Source: an uncultured Clostridia bacterium (GTDB taxonomy: Bacteria; Bacillota; Clostridia; Oscillospirales; Acutalibacteraceae). Taken from it: a stretch of 53,744 bases of DNA. Every line of letters starts with the position of its first letter. Within the stretch, counting starts at the first letter, position 1. This document shows positions 37,739-45,871 of this stretch, one piece after another. The translations under genes were made by a program, and so were the position numbers. The stretch is taken from positions 1-53,744 of the forward strand of contig CALWVR010000012.1 of assembly GCA_944385105.1 (NCBI GenBank). Reading direction: 5' to 3'. A model generated the notes under the pieces. The model ran no database searches. It saw nothing but the letters and a program-made list of their open reading frames with translations, and was not told where the DNA came from.

Positions 37739-37776
37739 AAAACTATCTATAGTAAATATAGATAGTTTTTTATTTA
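37739..37776 (+). terminator. Terminator of the str operon
   Basis: A perfect 13-bp stem (37739-37751 with 37757-37769), AACTATCTATA/TATAGATAGTT, is followed by a T-run. Confidence 0.9.
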
Positions 37777-37819
37777 TATAATATAAAATTTTAAAAATAA
37801 TAAAAAATAATTATTACTT

Positions 37820-38164
37820 TTATGACATTTGTTTTAGTATACAGCATATTTCACTTATAGAAATAATTTTCCCTGAACTATCCTTTATAATAGAAGTACC
37901 TTCTATATTAGCTATACCAGTAGGAACTGTTATTTGAGTGGTATTATGTGATATAGTTTGAACGAAATAGCCATTTTCCTGCAAATAAAATTTTTCTGAG
38001 TCAGATAATATGCAGCGGCAATTACTGTTATTAAATGGCTTTACCCCTCCAATGATTTGTTTTAAAGTTGTATTATTGAGTAGTTTTATATTTATCACCC
38101 TCTTATTATATGTTATTTTATAATTTAATAGTATCTTTTTGTTAAAGAGAGATATATAAAGCAT
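37820..38164 (-). CDS. Hypothetical protein downstream of pduL
   Basis: The frame encodes up to 114 residues and begins 11 bases after the pduL stop, so it is probably co-transcribed with pduL. The ATG at 38164 has no ribosome-binding site. A GTG further in (about 38098) lies next to AGAGG and would give a product beginning INIKLLNNTTLKQIIGG. That segment resembles a double-glycine leader, and the rest holds four cysteines. No family is recognised. The start, and whether it is translated at all, are uncertain. Confidence 0.45.
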   Translation of the reverse strand: MLYISLFNKKILLNYKITYNKRVINIKLLNNTTLKQIIGGVKPFNNSNCRCILSDSEKFYLQENGYFVQTISHNTTQITVPTGIANIEGTSIIKDSSGKIISISEICCILKQMS

Positions 38165-38175
38165 ATTACTTATAG

Positions 38176-38754
38176 TTAATTAAAATTTGTAATTACTTCG
38201 CCGTTTACAATAGAAGATATGTCAGCGGAGTTAGCTTCATCTGTATCTATGTGCATTGCAGGAGAGAAATTGTCACTGACACGTACGATGACATCTCCAA
38301 ATGTAACAGCACGTTGTATTGAGTCTACTCTAACGGATACAATTTGACGATTAACTAAGTTATTTTCCTTAGCAGTTTTTGTATCTAAGTGTATATGCCT
38401 TTTGGCTACTATAACGCCAGACTTTAAATCAATACTTCCATGAGGGCCCACGAGTTTACATCCAGGAGTACCGTCTAAAATACCAGACTCTCTTATTGGA
38501 GCACTAATACCAAGTGTCCTTGCGTCGGTTAAAGATATTTCAATTTGAGTAGCTTTCCTTAAAGGTCCTAATATAGATACACCCTTAATTGTATTCTTAG
38601 GTCCTTCTATATCGACCCGTTGTTCACTAACAAATTGCCCAGGCTGCGATAATTCTTTTTTTATTATTAATTTAAACCCAGGTCCAAATAAAACATTTAA
38701 GTCTTCTTCTGATAGATGAATATGCCTAGCTGAAGTTTCAATTAAAATTTTCAT
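38176..38754 (-). CDS. pduL: Phosphate propanoyltransferase/phosphotransacetylase PduL
   Basis: The 192-residue protein has the two tandem PduL beta-barrel domains, each with a zinc-binding His pair: SARHIHLSEEDL (1st) and AKRHIHLDTKTA (2nd). The end GDVIVRVSDNFSPAMHIDTDEAN is typical of the family. It moves acyl groups between CoA and phosphate, feeding acetate or propionate kinase. No microcompartment shell or diol-dehydratase gene is nearby, and there is no N-terminal encapsulation peptide. It probably replaces Pta in central metabolism. Confidence 0.93.
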   Translation of the reverse strand: MKILIETSARHIHLSEEDLNVLFGPGFKLIIKKELSQPGQFVSEQRVDIEGPKNTIKGVSILGPLRKATQIEISLTDARTLGISAPIRESGILDGTPGCKLVGPHGSIDLKSGVIVAKRHIHLDTKTAKENNLVNRQIVSVRVDSIQRAVTFGDVIVRVSDNFSPAMHIDTDEANSADISSIVNGEVITNFN

Positions 38755-38899
38755 AATAAACCTACCTTATTGTATAATACAATAAATCAATTATACTATA
38801 TTTTTTAATAAAATTCAATTAGATATATATAAGTATTTACTGGAGACTGTTAATATGTTAAAATAAAAATAGTTATAATTAATTTGGAGTAGATTAAGT

Positions 38900-39472
38900 A
38901 TGTATAATGATTGGGAAGACTTAAAGAGAGACTGTTTGGAGTGCCAACGCTGCAAACTTTGTGAGACAAGAAATAATGTAGTATTTGGAGTTGGAAACAA
39001 GAATGCAGAAATTTTGTTTATAGGAGAAGGTCCGGGGGAAAATGAAGACTTACAAGGAGAACCTTTTGTAGGCAAAGGAGGCATATTATTAGACAAAATG
39101 TTAAAAGCTGTAGATTTAGACAGAAATAAGAATATATACATAGCGAATATAGTTAAGTGCCGTCCTCCTAAAAATAGGGATCCACTTCAAGATGAGCAAG
39201 ATGCATGTATAGGTTGGTTAGAAAATCAAATAAGTCTGATTAAGCCTAAAATTATAGTATGTCTTGGAAGAATTGCAGCAATGAAGTTAATAAAGCCTGA
39301 TATAAAAATAACAAAGGAACATGGTACTTTTTTTGAGAAAAATGGGGTAATTATGATGCCGACGCTTCATCCTGCTGCACTTTTGAGAAATCCTAGTAGC
39401 AAACCTGGTGCTTTTGAAGATTTTCTTAAGCTTAGGGACAAAATAAAAGAAGTTTGTGATAGAACGTATTAA
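38900..39472 (+). CDS. Family 4 uracil-DNA glycosylase, Fe-S type
   Basis: The 190-residue protein has the family-4 active-site motif GEGPGENEDLQGEPFVGKGG and the end motif MMPTLHPAALLRNP. Cysteines 15, 18, 87 and 103 have the spacing of the 4Fe-4S ligands of thermophilic UDGs. It removes uracil from DNA as the first step of base-excision repair. It stands alone between divergent pduL and the convergent lysozyme gene. GGAG lies about 12 bases before ATG. Confidence 0.93.
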   Translation: MYNDWEDLKRDCLECQRCKLCETRNNVVFGVGNKNAEILFIGEGPGENEDLQGEPFVGKGGILLDKMLKAVDLDRNKNIYIANIVKCRPPKNRDPLQDEQDACIGWLENQISLIKPKIIVCLGRIAAMKLIKPDIKITKEHGTFFEKNGVIMMPTLHPAALLRNPSSKPGAFEDFLKLRDKIKEVCDRTY

Positions 39473-39473
39473 A

Positions 39474-39503
39474 AAAACAAAGACTTAATGTCTTTGTTTT
39501 TTA
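39474..39503 (+). terminator. Terminator of the uracil-DNA glycosylase gene
   Basis: AAAACAAAGAC (39474-39484) pairs with GTCTTTGTTTT (39490-39500), followed by T-rich sequence. A-runs on the other side let it work both ways. Confidence 0.88.
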
Positions 39504-39563
39504 TGTTTTTATGTATAATAATGTAAAGATTTGATTGTATTATAGGTATTGTAATGCAAAATC

Positions 39564-40271
39564 CTAAAGTCTATTTAAGTGTAGTGATCTTATTTTTTCA
39601 GGGTAGTTAATGTAGCAATAATTCATATCGACGTTTGTTCTTATACCATTTACACGTCCAGTACTAGAGTACTGCCATATTCCATAAGGCCGTTCACAAC
39701 CACAAGTACTGTTCCAATGAGCAATCCATAAATCATGGTCTGCGAGTCTTGACATATCAAGTAAATTACGTTGATAGTTTACTGAAGAATATAATCCAGT
39801 ATAATAACCCGCACTACGGATCTTATTTAAGAAAGTACGAATAAGATCTGTCTTTTGTTGTTTTGATAATCGCATTTGGCATTTGTCTTCAAAATCCATG
39901 TATACAGGATATTCCCAAGTAGCCCATTCAAGTCTAGCTAGAAAAAAGTCAGCTTCCATTAAAGCTTCATGAGGTGTTGTAGCATAACTGTAATGATAAG
40001 CGCCTATAGGCATACCAACGTTTCTAGTTCCATTTATGTTGTTAATTAGTTGCTGATCAGTAAATTTTTGTCGATTGGACCAACCAAAGCTTGTCCGTAA
40101 TATAGCAAAGTCTATATTATCAGACTTAACAGCTTGCCAGTTTATTATACCATTATGGTATGAAACATCTATACCTCTTTTTACATAGGGCTGCGCGAAT
40201 GAGTTTAAGGGACAAATAAAACAAAGGGAGAAAAGCATGAGCAACATGGATGTTTTAGATATTTTACACAT
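39564..40271 (-). CDS. Secreted GH25 lysozyme
   Basis: The start is ATG 40271, with AGGAG about 11 bases upstream; the TTG at 40292 precedes that site. The 235-residue protein has a signal peptide (KTSMLLMLFSLCFICPLNSFA, cut before QPYVKRG). The GH25 domain shows RGIDVSYHNGIINW (catalytic Asp), IGAYHYSYATTPHEALMEADFF, YPVYMDFEDK (acidic pair) and LWIAHWNSTCG. It cuts the beta-1,4 bond between MurNAc and GlcNAc in peptidoglycan. No wall-binding repeats are attached. It is not near phage lysis genes, so a housekeeping or competition role is more likely than a prophage one. Confidence 0.93.
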   Translation of the reverse strand: MCKISKTSMLLMLFSLCFICPLNSFAQPYVKRGIDVSYHNGIINWQAVKSDNIDFAILRTSFGWSNRQKFTDQQLINNINGTRNVGMPIGAYHYSYATTPHEALMEADFFLARLEWATWEYPVYMDFEDKCQMRLSKQQKTDLIRTFLNKIRSAGYYTGLYSSVNYQRNLLDMSRLADHDLWIAHWNSTCGCERPYGIWQYSSTGRVNGIRTNVDMNYCYINYPEKIRSLHLNRL

Positions 40272-40384
40272 TAATACAATCACTCCTGTCAAAAAAATAG
40301 TTTTACAGCCACATTATAACATAATTTAAAATAAAATCAATAAATATTTGGACAAAATATTATTAAATGGATTTTATTTTAATA

Positions 40385-40413
40385 TTGATTTTATTTTTTA
40401 TTTGTATTATAAT
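40385..40413 (+). promoter_or_regulatory. Promoter of SRP RNA (and dnaX)
   Basis: TTGATT (40385-40390), a 17-base spacer and TATAAT (40408-40413). Confidence 0.78.
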
Positions 40414-40451
40414 AAAAGAAATTAAGTTTTTATAAAGCAAAGTAAAGTGTA

Positions 40452-40588
40452 ATACATTTGAATATGTAGGCGGTTGGGCGCTGTGCGGTCTGGTCTTGCG
40501 AACCATGTCAGGCGGGGAACCGAGCAGCATTAAGCAATGTTACCGGGGGCGATGCAGTTAGTTTAGCCGCTTGCATATTCAAGTGTAT
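40452..40588 (+). ncRNA. ffs: Signal recognition particle RNA, small bacterial type
   Basis: The conserved S-domain core is visible: GTCAGG, then GGGGAACCGAGCAGC, in the order found in all bacterial SRP RNAs. A long outer helix pairs ACATTTGAATATG-GGCGG (from 40454) with CCGC-CATATTCAAGTGT (ending 40586). No Alu domain is visible, so this is the small form of about 130 bases. A further 13-bp helix, 40434-40446 (AAAGCAAAGTAAA) with 40605-40617, brackets the RNA and looks like a precursor processing stem. Location just upstream of dnaX is typical of Firmicutes. Exact ends are estimates. Confidence 0.9.
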
Positions 40589-40646
40589 TATTGGTTGTAT
40601 GCTATTTACTTTGCTTTTAATTTATTTATGAAAGGTTAAGGCTTCT

Positions 40647-42266
40647 ATGTATAAGGCTCTTTATAGAAAATATAGACCTCAAACTTTTGCTGACGTTATT
40701 GGGCAACCACATATAACAGTTACGCTGAAAAATGAGATAAAAAATAATAGAATAGGACATGCATACTTATTTATAGGTTCAAGGGGAACAGGTAAGACTA
40801 CTTGTGCGAAAATTTTTGCTAAGGCAGTTAATTGTTTTAACAGCAAAGATGGTGATCCGTGCTGTGACTGTGATATTTGCAAGAACATGGTCAATGGTGA
40901 GGCAATGGATATAGTTGAACTTGATGCCGCTAGTAATAACAGCGTAAATGATATAAGAGAAATATGTGAGTCAGCACAATTTACACCGGTTAAATGCAAA
41001 TATAGAGTTTATATTATAGATGAGGTTCACATGCTTTCACAAGGGGCATTCAATGCGCTATTAAAAACTCTTGAGGAACCTCCTGCACACGTTATTTTTA
41101 TTTTGGCGACGACAGAAGTACACAAAGTACCAGCTACAATATTGTCAAGATGCCAAAGATTTGAATTTCATAGAATATCTGCAGAAGATATAGCATATAG
41201 ACTTATATATGTAGCAAAATGTGAAGGGAGTGATATAAAAGAAGACGCGGCTTTATATATAGGACGTATTGCAGATGGAGCTATGAGAGATGCTCTTGCT
41301 ATACTTGACAAATGTATTAGTACTGATAAAAATATTAATTTAGAGCTAGTAATGAAAGTACTGGGCTTAGCTAATATAGACTATATATTTGACTTAATAC
41401 AAGCTATAATTGATAGTAAACCAGAAGACGCTTTAATGCTAATAGATAAATTAAATATGGAATCTAAAGACATGGTAAGACTATGTAATGAACTTATTGG
41501 TCACTTTAGAAATTTAATGCTTATAAAAACAGTATCAGCGCCGAAGAAATTGATTTTATTACCTGATAATGACTATGAAAGGCTACTTGATTTATCAAAG
41601 CATTTTAGTTTACCGAAAGTTATAGGAATATTGGATACCTTGCAGGAGTCTTTTGAACGAATGTCAAAGGGATGTAATGGTAGGACTGAAATGGAAATGA
41701 GTTTAGTTAAACTATGTTGTAATAAAGTTGACAATAATAATCTTCAATTAGAACAGAGGCTTGATAAACTTGAAAGCTTAATTGAAAATATGGAGTCAAC
41801 TGTAAGTGTTAAAAAAAATACAAAGAATTTAAAGGAAAATGAGAAAAAAGAATTTAATTTAAATGATAAAAGTGATACAATAAAAAGTAGTGAGTCAGAA
41901 GGGCCGACATTTAGTACACAAGTAAATCTTGAGGACTTAAAGAAACAAGCAATTAAAATGCAAAACTGGAATGAAGTATTAGAAATTTTAAAAAATTATT
42001 CTAAAACTATAGCTATGGCATTTAAAGGTTCTATGGCCTATATAAGTGGTGATTTCGTTTTAATAGATGCTAAAAATGAAGTAGCATTCGAGCTTTTAAG
42101 GAAGTCGGCACAAAGAGATAAAATGAGAACAGCAATAAAGGAAGTAACAGGTAGACTTTATAAGTTAGGTCCTTATAAACCTACTATTGAAGATAAAGAT
42201 GTTGACCCACTGGATGCACTTGCAGATATAGCAAGAAACTTTGGAATAAAGGTTAATGAAAGTTAA
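40647..42266 (+). CDS. dnaX: DNA polymerase III subunit tau/gamma
   Basis: The 539-residue protein has an AAA+ clamp-loader domain with Walker A GSRGTGKTTCAKIFA, a zinc module (CCDCDIC, plus upstream Cys), Walker B YIIDEVHMLS and the arginine-finger SRC motif (LSRCQRFEFHR). Domain III follows to about 375. A Lys/Asn/Ser-rich linker and a short C-terminal domain (about 430-539) come after. A run of eight A at 41811-41818 lies exactly in the linker. Slippage there would give a gamma-like product ending within ten codons in either alternate frame. Confidence 0.95.
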   Translation: MYKALYRKYRPQTFADVIGQPHITVTLKNEIKNNRIGHAYLFIGSRGTGKTTCAKIFAKAVNCFNSKDGDPCCDCDICKNMVNGEAMDIVELDAASNNSVNDIREICESAQFTPVKCKYRVYIIDEVHMLSQGAFNALLKTLEEPPAHVIFILATTEVHKVPATILSRCQRFEFHRISAEDIAYRLIYVAKCEGSDIKEDAALYIGRIADGAMRDALAILDKCISTDKNINLELVMKVLGLANIDYIFDLIQAIIDSKPEDALMLIDKLNMESKDMVRLCNELIGHFRNLMLIKTVSAPKKLILLPDNDYERLLDLSKHFSLPKVIGILDTLQESFERMSKGCNGRTEMEMSLVKLCCNKVDNNNLQLEQRLDKLESLIENMESTVSVKKNTKNLKENEKKEFNLNDKSDTIKSSESEGPTFSTQVNLEDLKKQAIKMQNWNEVLEILKNYSKTIAMAFKGSMAYISGDFVLIDAKNEVAFELLRKSAQRDKMRTAIKEVTGRLYKLGPYKPTIEDKDVDPLDALADIARNFGIKVNES

Positions 42267-42287
42267 AATTATGTGGAGGTTATAGTT

Positions 42288-42638
42288 ATGAAGGCAAGAC
42301 TACCAAGAGGATATGGCGCATCAGGTGTATCTAATTTGCAGCAGTTGGCGGCTAAGGCACAGAAAATGCAAGAGGATATGGATAAGGTAACAAGCGAACT
42401 TGAGGGGAGAGAGTATAAGGCGACAGCAGGAGGAGGCGCAGTAGAGGTTACTGTGACAGGCAAGCTTGAGGTGAAGAATATAGAGATTTCTCCGGAAGTT
42501 GTGGATAAGGAAGACATAGAGATGTTATCAGATTTAATAATTGCAGCTACAAATGAGGCGATAAGAGCAGCTACAGAAGAAAAAAATACTGAGATAGATA
42601 AAATATCGGGTGGACTTAACATTCCAGGGATGTTTTAA
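42288..42638 (+). CDS. ybaB: YbaB/EbfC nucleoid-associated protein
   Basis: The start is ATG 42288, with GGAGG 8 bases upstream; earlier in-frame codons overlap that site. The 116-residue protein shows the family pattern: a helical N-terminus with AQKMQEDMDKVTSELE, the strand VTVTGKLEVKNIEISPEVV, MLSDLIIAATNEAIRAA, and the tail GGLNIPGMF. It binds DNA as a dimer. The dnaX-ybaB-recR order is conserved across bacteria, and recR starts 3 bases after its stop. Confidence 0.95.
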   Translation: MKARLPRGYGASGVSNLQQLAAKAQKMQEDMDKVTSELEGREYKATAGGGAVEVTVTGKLEVKNIEISPEVVDKEDIEMLSDLIIAATNEAIRAATEEKNTEIDKISGGLNIPGMF

Positions 42639-42641
42639 TTT

Positions 42642-43244
42642 ATGGCAGAATATAATGTTGCCCCGCTATTAAATTTAATTGATCAATTTAATAGGTTACC
42701 AGGGATAGGAAGAAAGACGGCACAACGTCTTGCATACTTTGTTTTAAAGATGCCAAAAGATGAAGCAGAAAAATTTTCAAATGCTATATTGGATGCACGC
42801 AATAAGATAAGGTATTGTAAAGTATGCCATAATTTAACAGATGAGGAGCTCTGTCCGGTTTGTCGAAATAGCTCAAGGGATAAGAGCATAATATGTGTAG
42901 TTGAGGATCCGAGGGACGTAATGGCTCTTGAAAGAACAGGAGAATTTAATGCTACGTATCATGTATTAAATGGTGTTATTTCTCCACTTAATGGAATAGG
43001 GCCTGATCAGCTTTCTATAAAGGAGCTTTTAGATAGAATAAATAAAAGTAAGGTAGAAGAGGTGATTATGGCGACAAATCCAACAGTTGAGGGAGAAGCA
43101 ACAGCAATGTATATATCTAAGCTTATAAAACCGTTGGGAGTAAAGGTTACAAGGCTAGCATATGGAATACCGGTAGGTGGAGACTTAGAGTATGCAGATG
43201 AAGTGACGCTATCAAGAGCACTTGCAGGAAGAGGAGAGATATGA
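42642..43244 (+). CDS. recR: Recombination mediator RecR
   Basis: The 200-residue protein has the N-terminal HhH ([20 protein letters not shown]), a C4 zinc finger ([16 protein letters not shown]), the TOPRIM domain ([19 protein letters not shown]) and the Walker-like C-terminal part ([14 protein letters not shown], ending RALAGRGEI). It loads RecA in gap repair with RecF and RecO. Full family length. Confidence 0.97.
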   Translation: MAEYNVAPLLNLIDQFNRLPGIGRKTAQRLAYFVLKMPKDEAEKFSNAILDARNKIRYCKVCHNLTDEELCPVCRNSSRDKSIICVVEDPRDVMALERTGEFNATYHVLNGVISPLNGIGPDQLSIKELLDRINKSKVEEVIMATNPTVEGEATAMYISKLIKPLGVKVTRLAYGIPVGGDLEYADEVTLSRALAGRGEI

Positions 43245-43326
43245 TAGCTGCTAAAAAACTGGCTAATCAAATAAAAATATGGTTAGTAAGGCGAGGAAAT
43301 TTTATTGACATACATTCGAAAGTATA

Positions 43327-43355
43327 TTGACATGGAGCTATATTAATGATATAAT
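43327..43355 (+). promoter_or_regulatory. Consensus sigma-A promoter of smpB
   Basis: TTGACA (43327-43332), a 17-base spacer and TATAAT (43350-43355) are a perfect consensus match. A second TTGACA lies 22 bases upstream (43305-43310). The promoter probably drives smpB and then the tmRNA gene. Confidence 0.9.
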
Positions 43356-43378
43356 TTTACTTGCAAGGGGAAAAGGGT

Positions 43379-43846
43379 ATGATGAGAAATGAATCTTTTA
43401 AGGTAATAGCACAAAATAAAAAAGCTTATTATAACTATTTTGTTGAAGAAAAAATGGAGGCGGGAATAGAACTCTTTGGAACAGAAGTTAAATCGATAAG
43501 GAGTGGAAAGGTTTCCTTAAAGGAATCATGGTGTTCTATTGTGGATGGAGAATTATTTATTAATTCTATGCACATTTCACCGTATGAGCAAGGGAACATT
43601 TTTAATAAAGATCCTATGCGAGTGAGAAGACTTTTGATGCATAAACGAGAGGTGATGCGTCTTTTTGGACTAGTTAAACAAGATGGTTACGCCTTAGTAC
43701 CTTTGTCGGTTTACCTTAAGGGGTCGCTTGTAAAAGTGTGTGTTGGTTTGTGTAAAGGCAAGAAACTTTATGACAAGAGATCTGCAATGGCTTCAAGAGA
43801 TGCACAAAGAAAAATCGAACGAACACTTAAAGAATATAATAAGTAA
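43379..43846 (+). CDS. smpB: SsrA-binding protein SmpB
   Basis: The start is ATG 43379 after AAGGGG (8-base spacing). The next codon is also ATG, and the upstream TTG 43361 lies before the ribosome-binding site. The 155-residue protein shows IAQNKKAYYNYFVEEKMEAGIELFGTEVKS, FINSMHISPYEQGN and LLMHKREV. The C-terminal tail is GKKLYDKRSAMASRDAQRKIERTLK. It guides tmRNA to stalled ribosomes. The tmRNA gene starts 16 bases after its stop. Confidence 0.97.
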   Translation: MMRNESFKVIAQNKKAYYNYFVEEKMEAGIELFGTEVKSIRSGKVSLKESWCSIVDGELFINSMHISPYEQGNIFNKDPMRVRRLLMHKREVMRLFGLVKQDGYALVPLSVYLKGSLVKVCVGLCKGKKLYDKRSAMASRDAQRKIERTLKEYNK

Positions 43847-43862
43847 TATCTTTAGCTCTTAT

Positions 43863-44211
43863 GGGGATGTAAAGGTTTCGACAGGGATTGCAAGCCTTAG
43901 TAAGCGAGTAGTGGTGCAGACCCACTATAAAATCTGCAATTTAAAAATTAAACAACAATAATAAAGTTGAATTAGCAGCCGCTTAAGCGGGCTGCCGTCT
44001 TAATAAGGAGAACCACGGCTTTATTAAAGGCGTTGATTAGTGGTGAACGTGAACTATGCTTGCCTTAAGTATAGTCATGAAGAGAAGGCTACTTTTTGAT
44101 GAAGTTTGTTATTGAACTTTATTAGAGAGGAAATTTAATCAATAACTATACTCGTAGAAAGCTTTGGTAAGTGGTTTTTGGACAGGGGTTCGATTCCCCT
44201 CATCTCCACCA
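43863..44211 (+). ncRNA. ssrA: tmRNA (SsrA)
   Basis: The 5' end GGGGATGTAAAGGTTTCGACAGGG and the 3' end GTTCGATTCCCCTCATCTCCACCA form the alanine-tRNA-like domain. The acceptor pairs GGGGATG with CATCTCC, and CCA is encoded. The internal tag frame ends NNNNKVELAAA followed by TAA at 43984-43986. Reading back in frame, a TAA at 43942-43944 limits the tag to at most KLNNNNKVELAAA. It rescues stalled ribosomes with SmpB, whose gene is adjacent. Confidence 0.96.
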
Positions 44212-44239
44212 AAAATAAAAAAAACTTTGGGGTGGTAAA

Positions 44240-44851
44240 ATGACCGGTCTATATAAAATTACTAATCGTCTTAATAACAAGACTTATATTGGTAAAACAA
44301 CGCAACTAGATTTTATTTGGAACAAGCATAAAGACCTTAATGAAACTAAGAATTTGAAAATAGAAAAAGAGATGGCGCTTTATGGAATAGACAAATTTGA
44401 ATTTTCTATTTTAGAGGAGTGTAGTGAAGAGGAACTGGATGAAAAAGAAAAGTATTACATGCAAATGTATGATTCAGTTGAGAACGGATACAATGCAAAC
44501 GGAGGACTTAATGAGGTCCCAACGGTTGTTTTAAAAAGGAAGAGAAGAGTTTCTCCAAATGTAGGAATAGGTCTTAGAAAACATACGGAAAGAATGAAGA
44601 CGGATCCTGAGTATCGAGAGATGATGGTTCAGAAGTATAAGAAAAATAGGCCTAATGCTATATCAGTTGATATGTTAGATAAAGATACAATGGAGATAAT
44701 AATGACATTTCCTAAAATAATGGATGGTGCAGCTTGGATACGAGAAAACACAAGTTATTCTAAGGCGGACTATGCAACTATTAATAAAATTTGTAAAGGT
44801 CAGGGAAGAACGGCATACGGATATAAGTGGAGATATACAAAAGATAGATAA
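44240..44851 (+). CDS. GIY-YIG endonuclease-like protein
   Basis: The 203-residue protein has an N-terminal GIY-YIG nuclease domain (GLYKITNRLNNKTYIGKT, then ALYGIDKFEFSILEEC, and an acidic EEELDEKEKYYMQ). A basic linker follows (KRKRRVS), then a C-terminal NUMOD1/IENR1-like DNA-binding module (SYSKADYATINKICKGQGRTAYGYKWRY). This is the architecture of free-standing homing endonucleases. It starts 28 bases after the tmRNA, a frequent landing site for mobile DNA. No intron or intein is visible around it. The ribosome-binding site GGGGTGG is about 5 bases from ATG. It may be a solitary mobile gene or a domesticated nuclease. Confidence 0.85.
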   Translation: MTGLYKITNRLNNKTYIGKTTQLDFIWNKHKDLNETKNLKIEKEMALYGIDKFEFSILEECSEEELDEKEKYYMQMYDSVENGYNANGGLNEVPTVVLKRKRRVSPNVGIGLRKHTERMKTDPEYREMMVQKYKKNRPNAISVDMLDKDTMEIIMTFPKIMDGAAWIRENTSYSKADYATINKICKGQGRTAYGYKWRYTKDR

Positions 44852-44878
44852 AAGCAGCCTAATTAGGCTGCTTTTTAT
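44851..44878 (+). terminator. Terminator of the GIY-YIG gene
   Basis: AAAGCAGCCT pairs with AGGCTGCTTT (44851-44874), followed by TTATTT. The hairpin begins at the last base of the stop codon. Confidence 0.88.
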
Positions 44879-44908
44879 TTGTACATAATTATATATGGTA
44901 GAAATAGG

Positions 44909-44948
44909 AGAGTGTAACTGGATTAGGTTTTTCAGTTACACTCTTTTA
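44909..44948 (+). terminator. Second terminator hairpin
   Basis: AGAGTGTAACTG (44909-44920) pairs perfectly with CAGTTACACTCT (44933-44944), followed by TTTT. Confidence 0.75.
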
Positions 44949-44987
44949 GTATAAAGTATACTAAATTGACCTTTCGTATAGCTAATA

Positions 44988-45080
44988 AACAATTTGTACA
45001 AATATCACTATATTTTTTTATACACACAAAAAAATTATTAATAATTGACAAAAATGTTATTTTGTGATATAAATAAAAGT
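44988..45080 (+). promoter_or_regulatory. Promoter region of the short Cys-LRR gene (copy A of a duplicated region)
   Basis: TTGACA (45045-45050), a 17-base spacer and TATAAA (45068-45073). The whole stretch from AACAATTTGTACAAATATCACTATA to TATAAATAAAAGTA matches 46170-46262 upstream of the giant paralogue. Confidence 0.75.
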
Positions 45081-45142
45081 AGATTCTTACTTTTATTTAT
45101 TGGTGATACATAAAAATATTTATTTTTAGGGAGGAAGTTTAT

Positions 45143-45871
45143 ATGAAGAGAGTAATGCAAGATACTAAGATAGTGTTGTTAATATCATTATTTATATGTT
45201 TATTTTCATTTATGGGTTTAGGGGCAAGTGCCGAGACACCATTGGCTTTAGAATCAGGCCAACTAATATCTAATGCATTTCCTGATGATGCTTTTAGAAC
45301 GTATGTATGTACAGAAGTGCTGGGAAGGAGAGTATCAAGGGCTGATGTTGCATTTGCAAATGCAAAGTTTGAAGATGGAGATGCAGAAAAAATAGCTGAT
45401 TGTCTTTATTTAGATGTGACAGCAATTTTGGAGATTGAAAATTTGAAAGGTATACAGTACTTTACTAACATGACAACATTGTACTGCGCTTGGTGTAGCA
45501 ATTTAAAAAGTTTAGATGTAAGTGGATGTAGGTCATTGACCTCTTTGTATTGCCGCAATACAAAGATAAAAAAATTAGATGTGACAAATTGTAAGAATTT
45601 GTACTATCTGTCTTGTTGCTCCTGTGAGAATTTAGAAAAATTGAATGTAAAAGGATGTACGAAATTAGAAACACTAGACTGTAACACATGTAATAAATTA
45701 ACAAACTTGGATGTAAGAGGCTGTTCCTCACTTAAGTACCTATATAGCTACAGCTGTAATAATTTAACAAGCTTAGATGCAAGTGGCTGTGAGGCATTGA
45801 CATATTTAACATGCCGCTATTGCAGCGCTTTAACCAATTTGAATGCAAATGGATGCAGTATTATACTGTGA
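45143..45871 (+). CDS. Secreted cysteine-rich LRR protein, short paralogue
   Basis: The 242-residue protein has a signal peptide (IVLLISLFICLFSFMGLGASA, cut before ETPLAL), a conserved head domain (NAFPDDAFRTYVCTEVLGRRVS) and about six Cys-ladder LRR units of the form L-x-x-L-x-C-x-x-C-x-x-L-x-x-L-D-V-x-x-C. It matches the first 250 residues of the giant protein downstream, including the head. It then stops abruptly after NANGCSIIL, with no capping or C-terminal domain, so it is probably a truncated paralogue. Its repeats differ from one another much more than those of the giant gene. The ribosome-binding site is GGGAGG. It should be secreted and unanchored. Confidence 0.85.
   Translation: MKRVMQDTKIVLLISLFICLFSFMGLGASAETPLALESGQLISNAFPDDAFRTYVCTEVLGRRVSRADVAFANAKFEDGDAEKIADCLYLDVTAILEIENLKGIQYFTNMTTLYCAWCSNLKSLDVSGCRSLTSLYCRNTKIKKLDVTNCKNLYYLSCCSCENLEKLNVKGCTKLETLDCNTCNKLTNLDVRGCSSLKYLYSYSCNNLTSLDASGCEALTYLTCRYCSALTNLNANGCSIIL

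Noticed and set aside
38176..38754. PduL as part of a microcompartment locus
   Set aside because: No shell protein, diol dehydratase or aldehyde dehydrogenase gene is near, and no encapsulation peptide is visible.
39564..40271. GH25 lysozyme as a prophage endolysin
   Set aside because: It has a signal peptide, no holin and no phage genes beside it.
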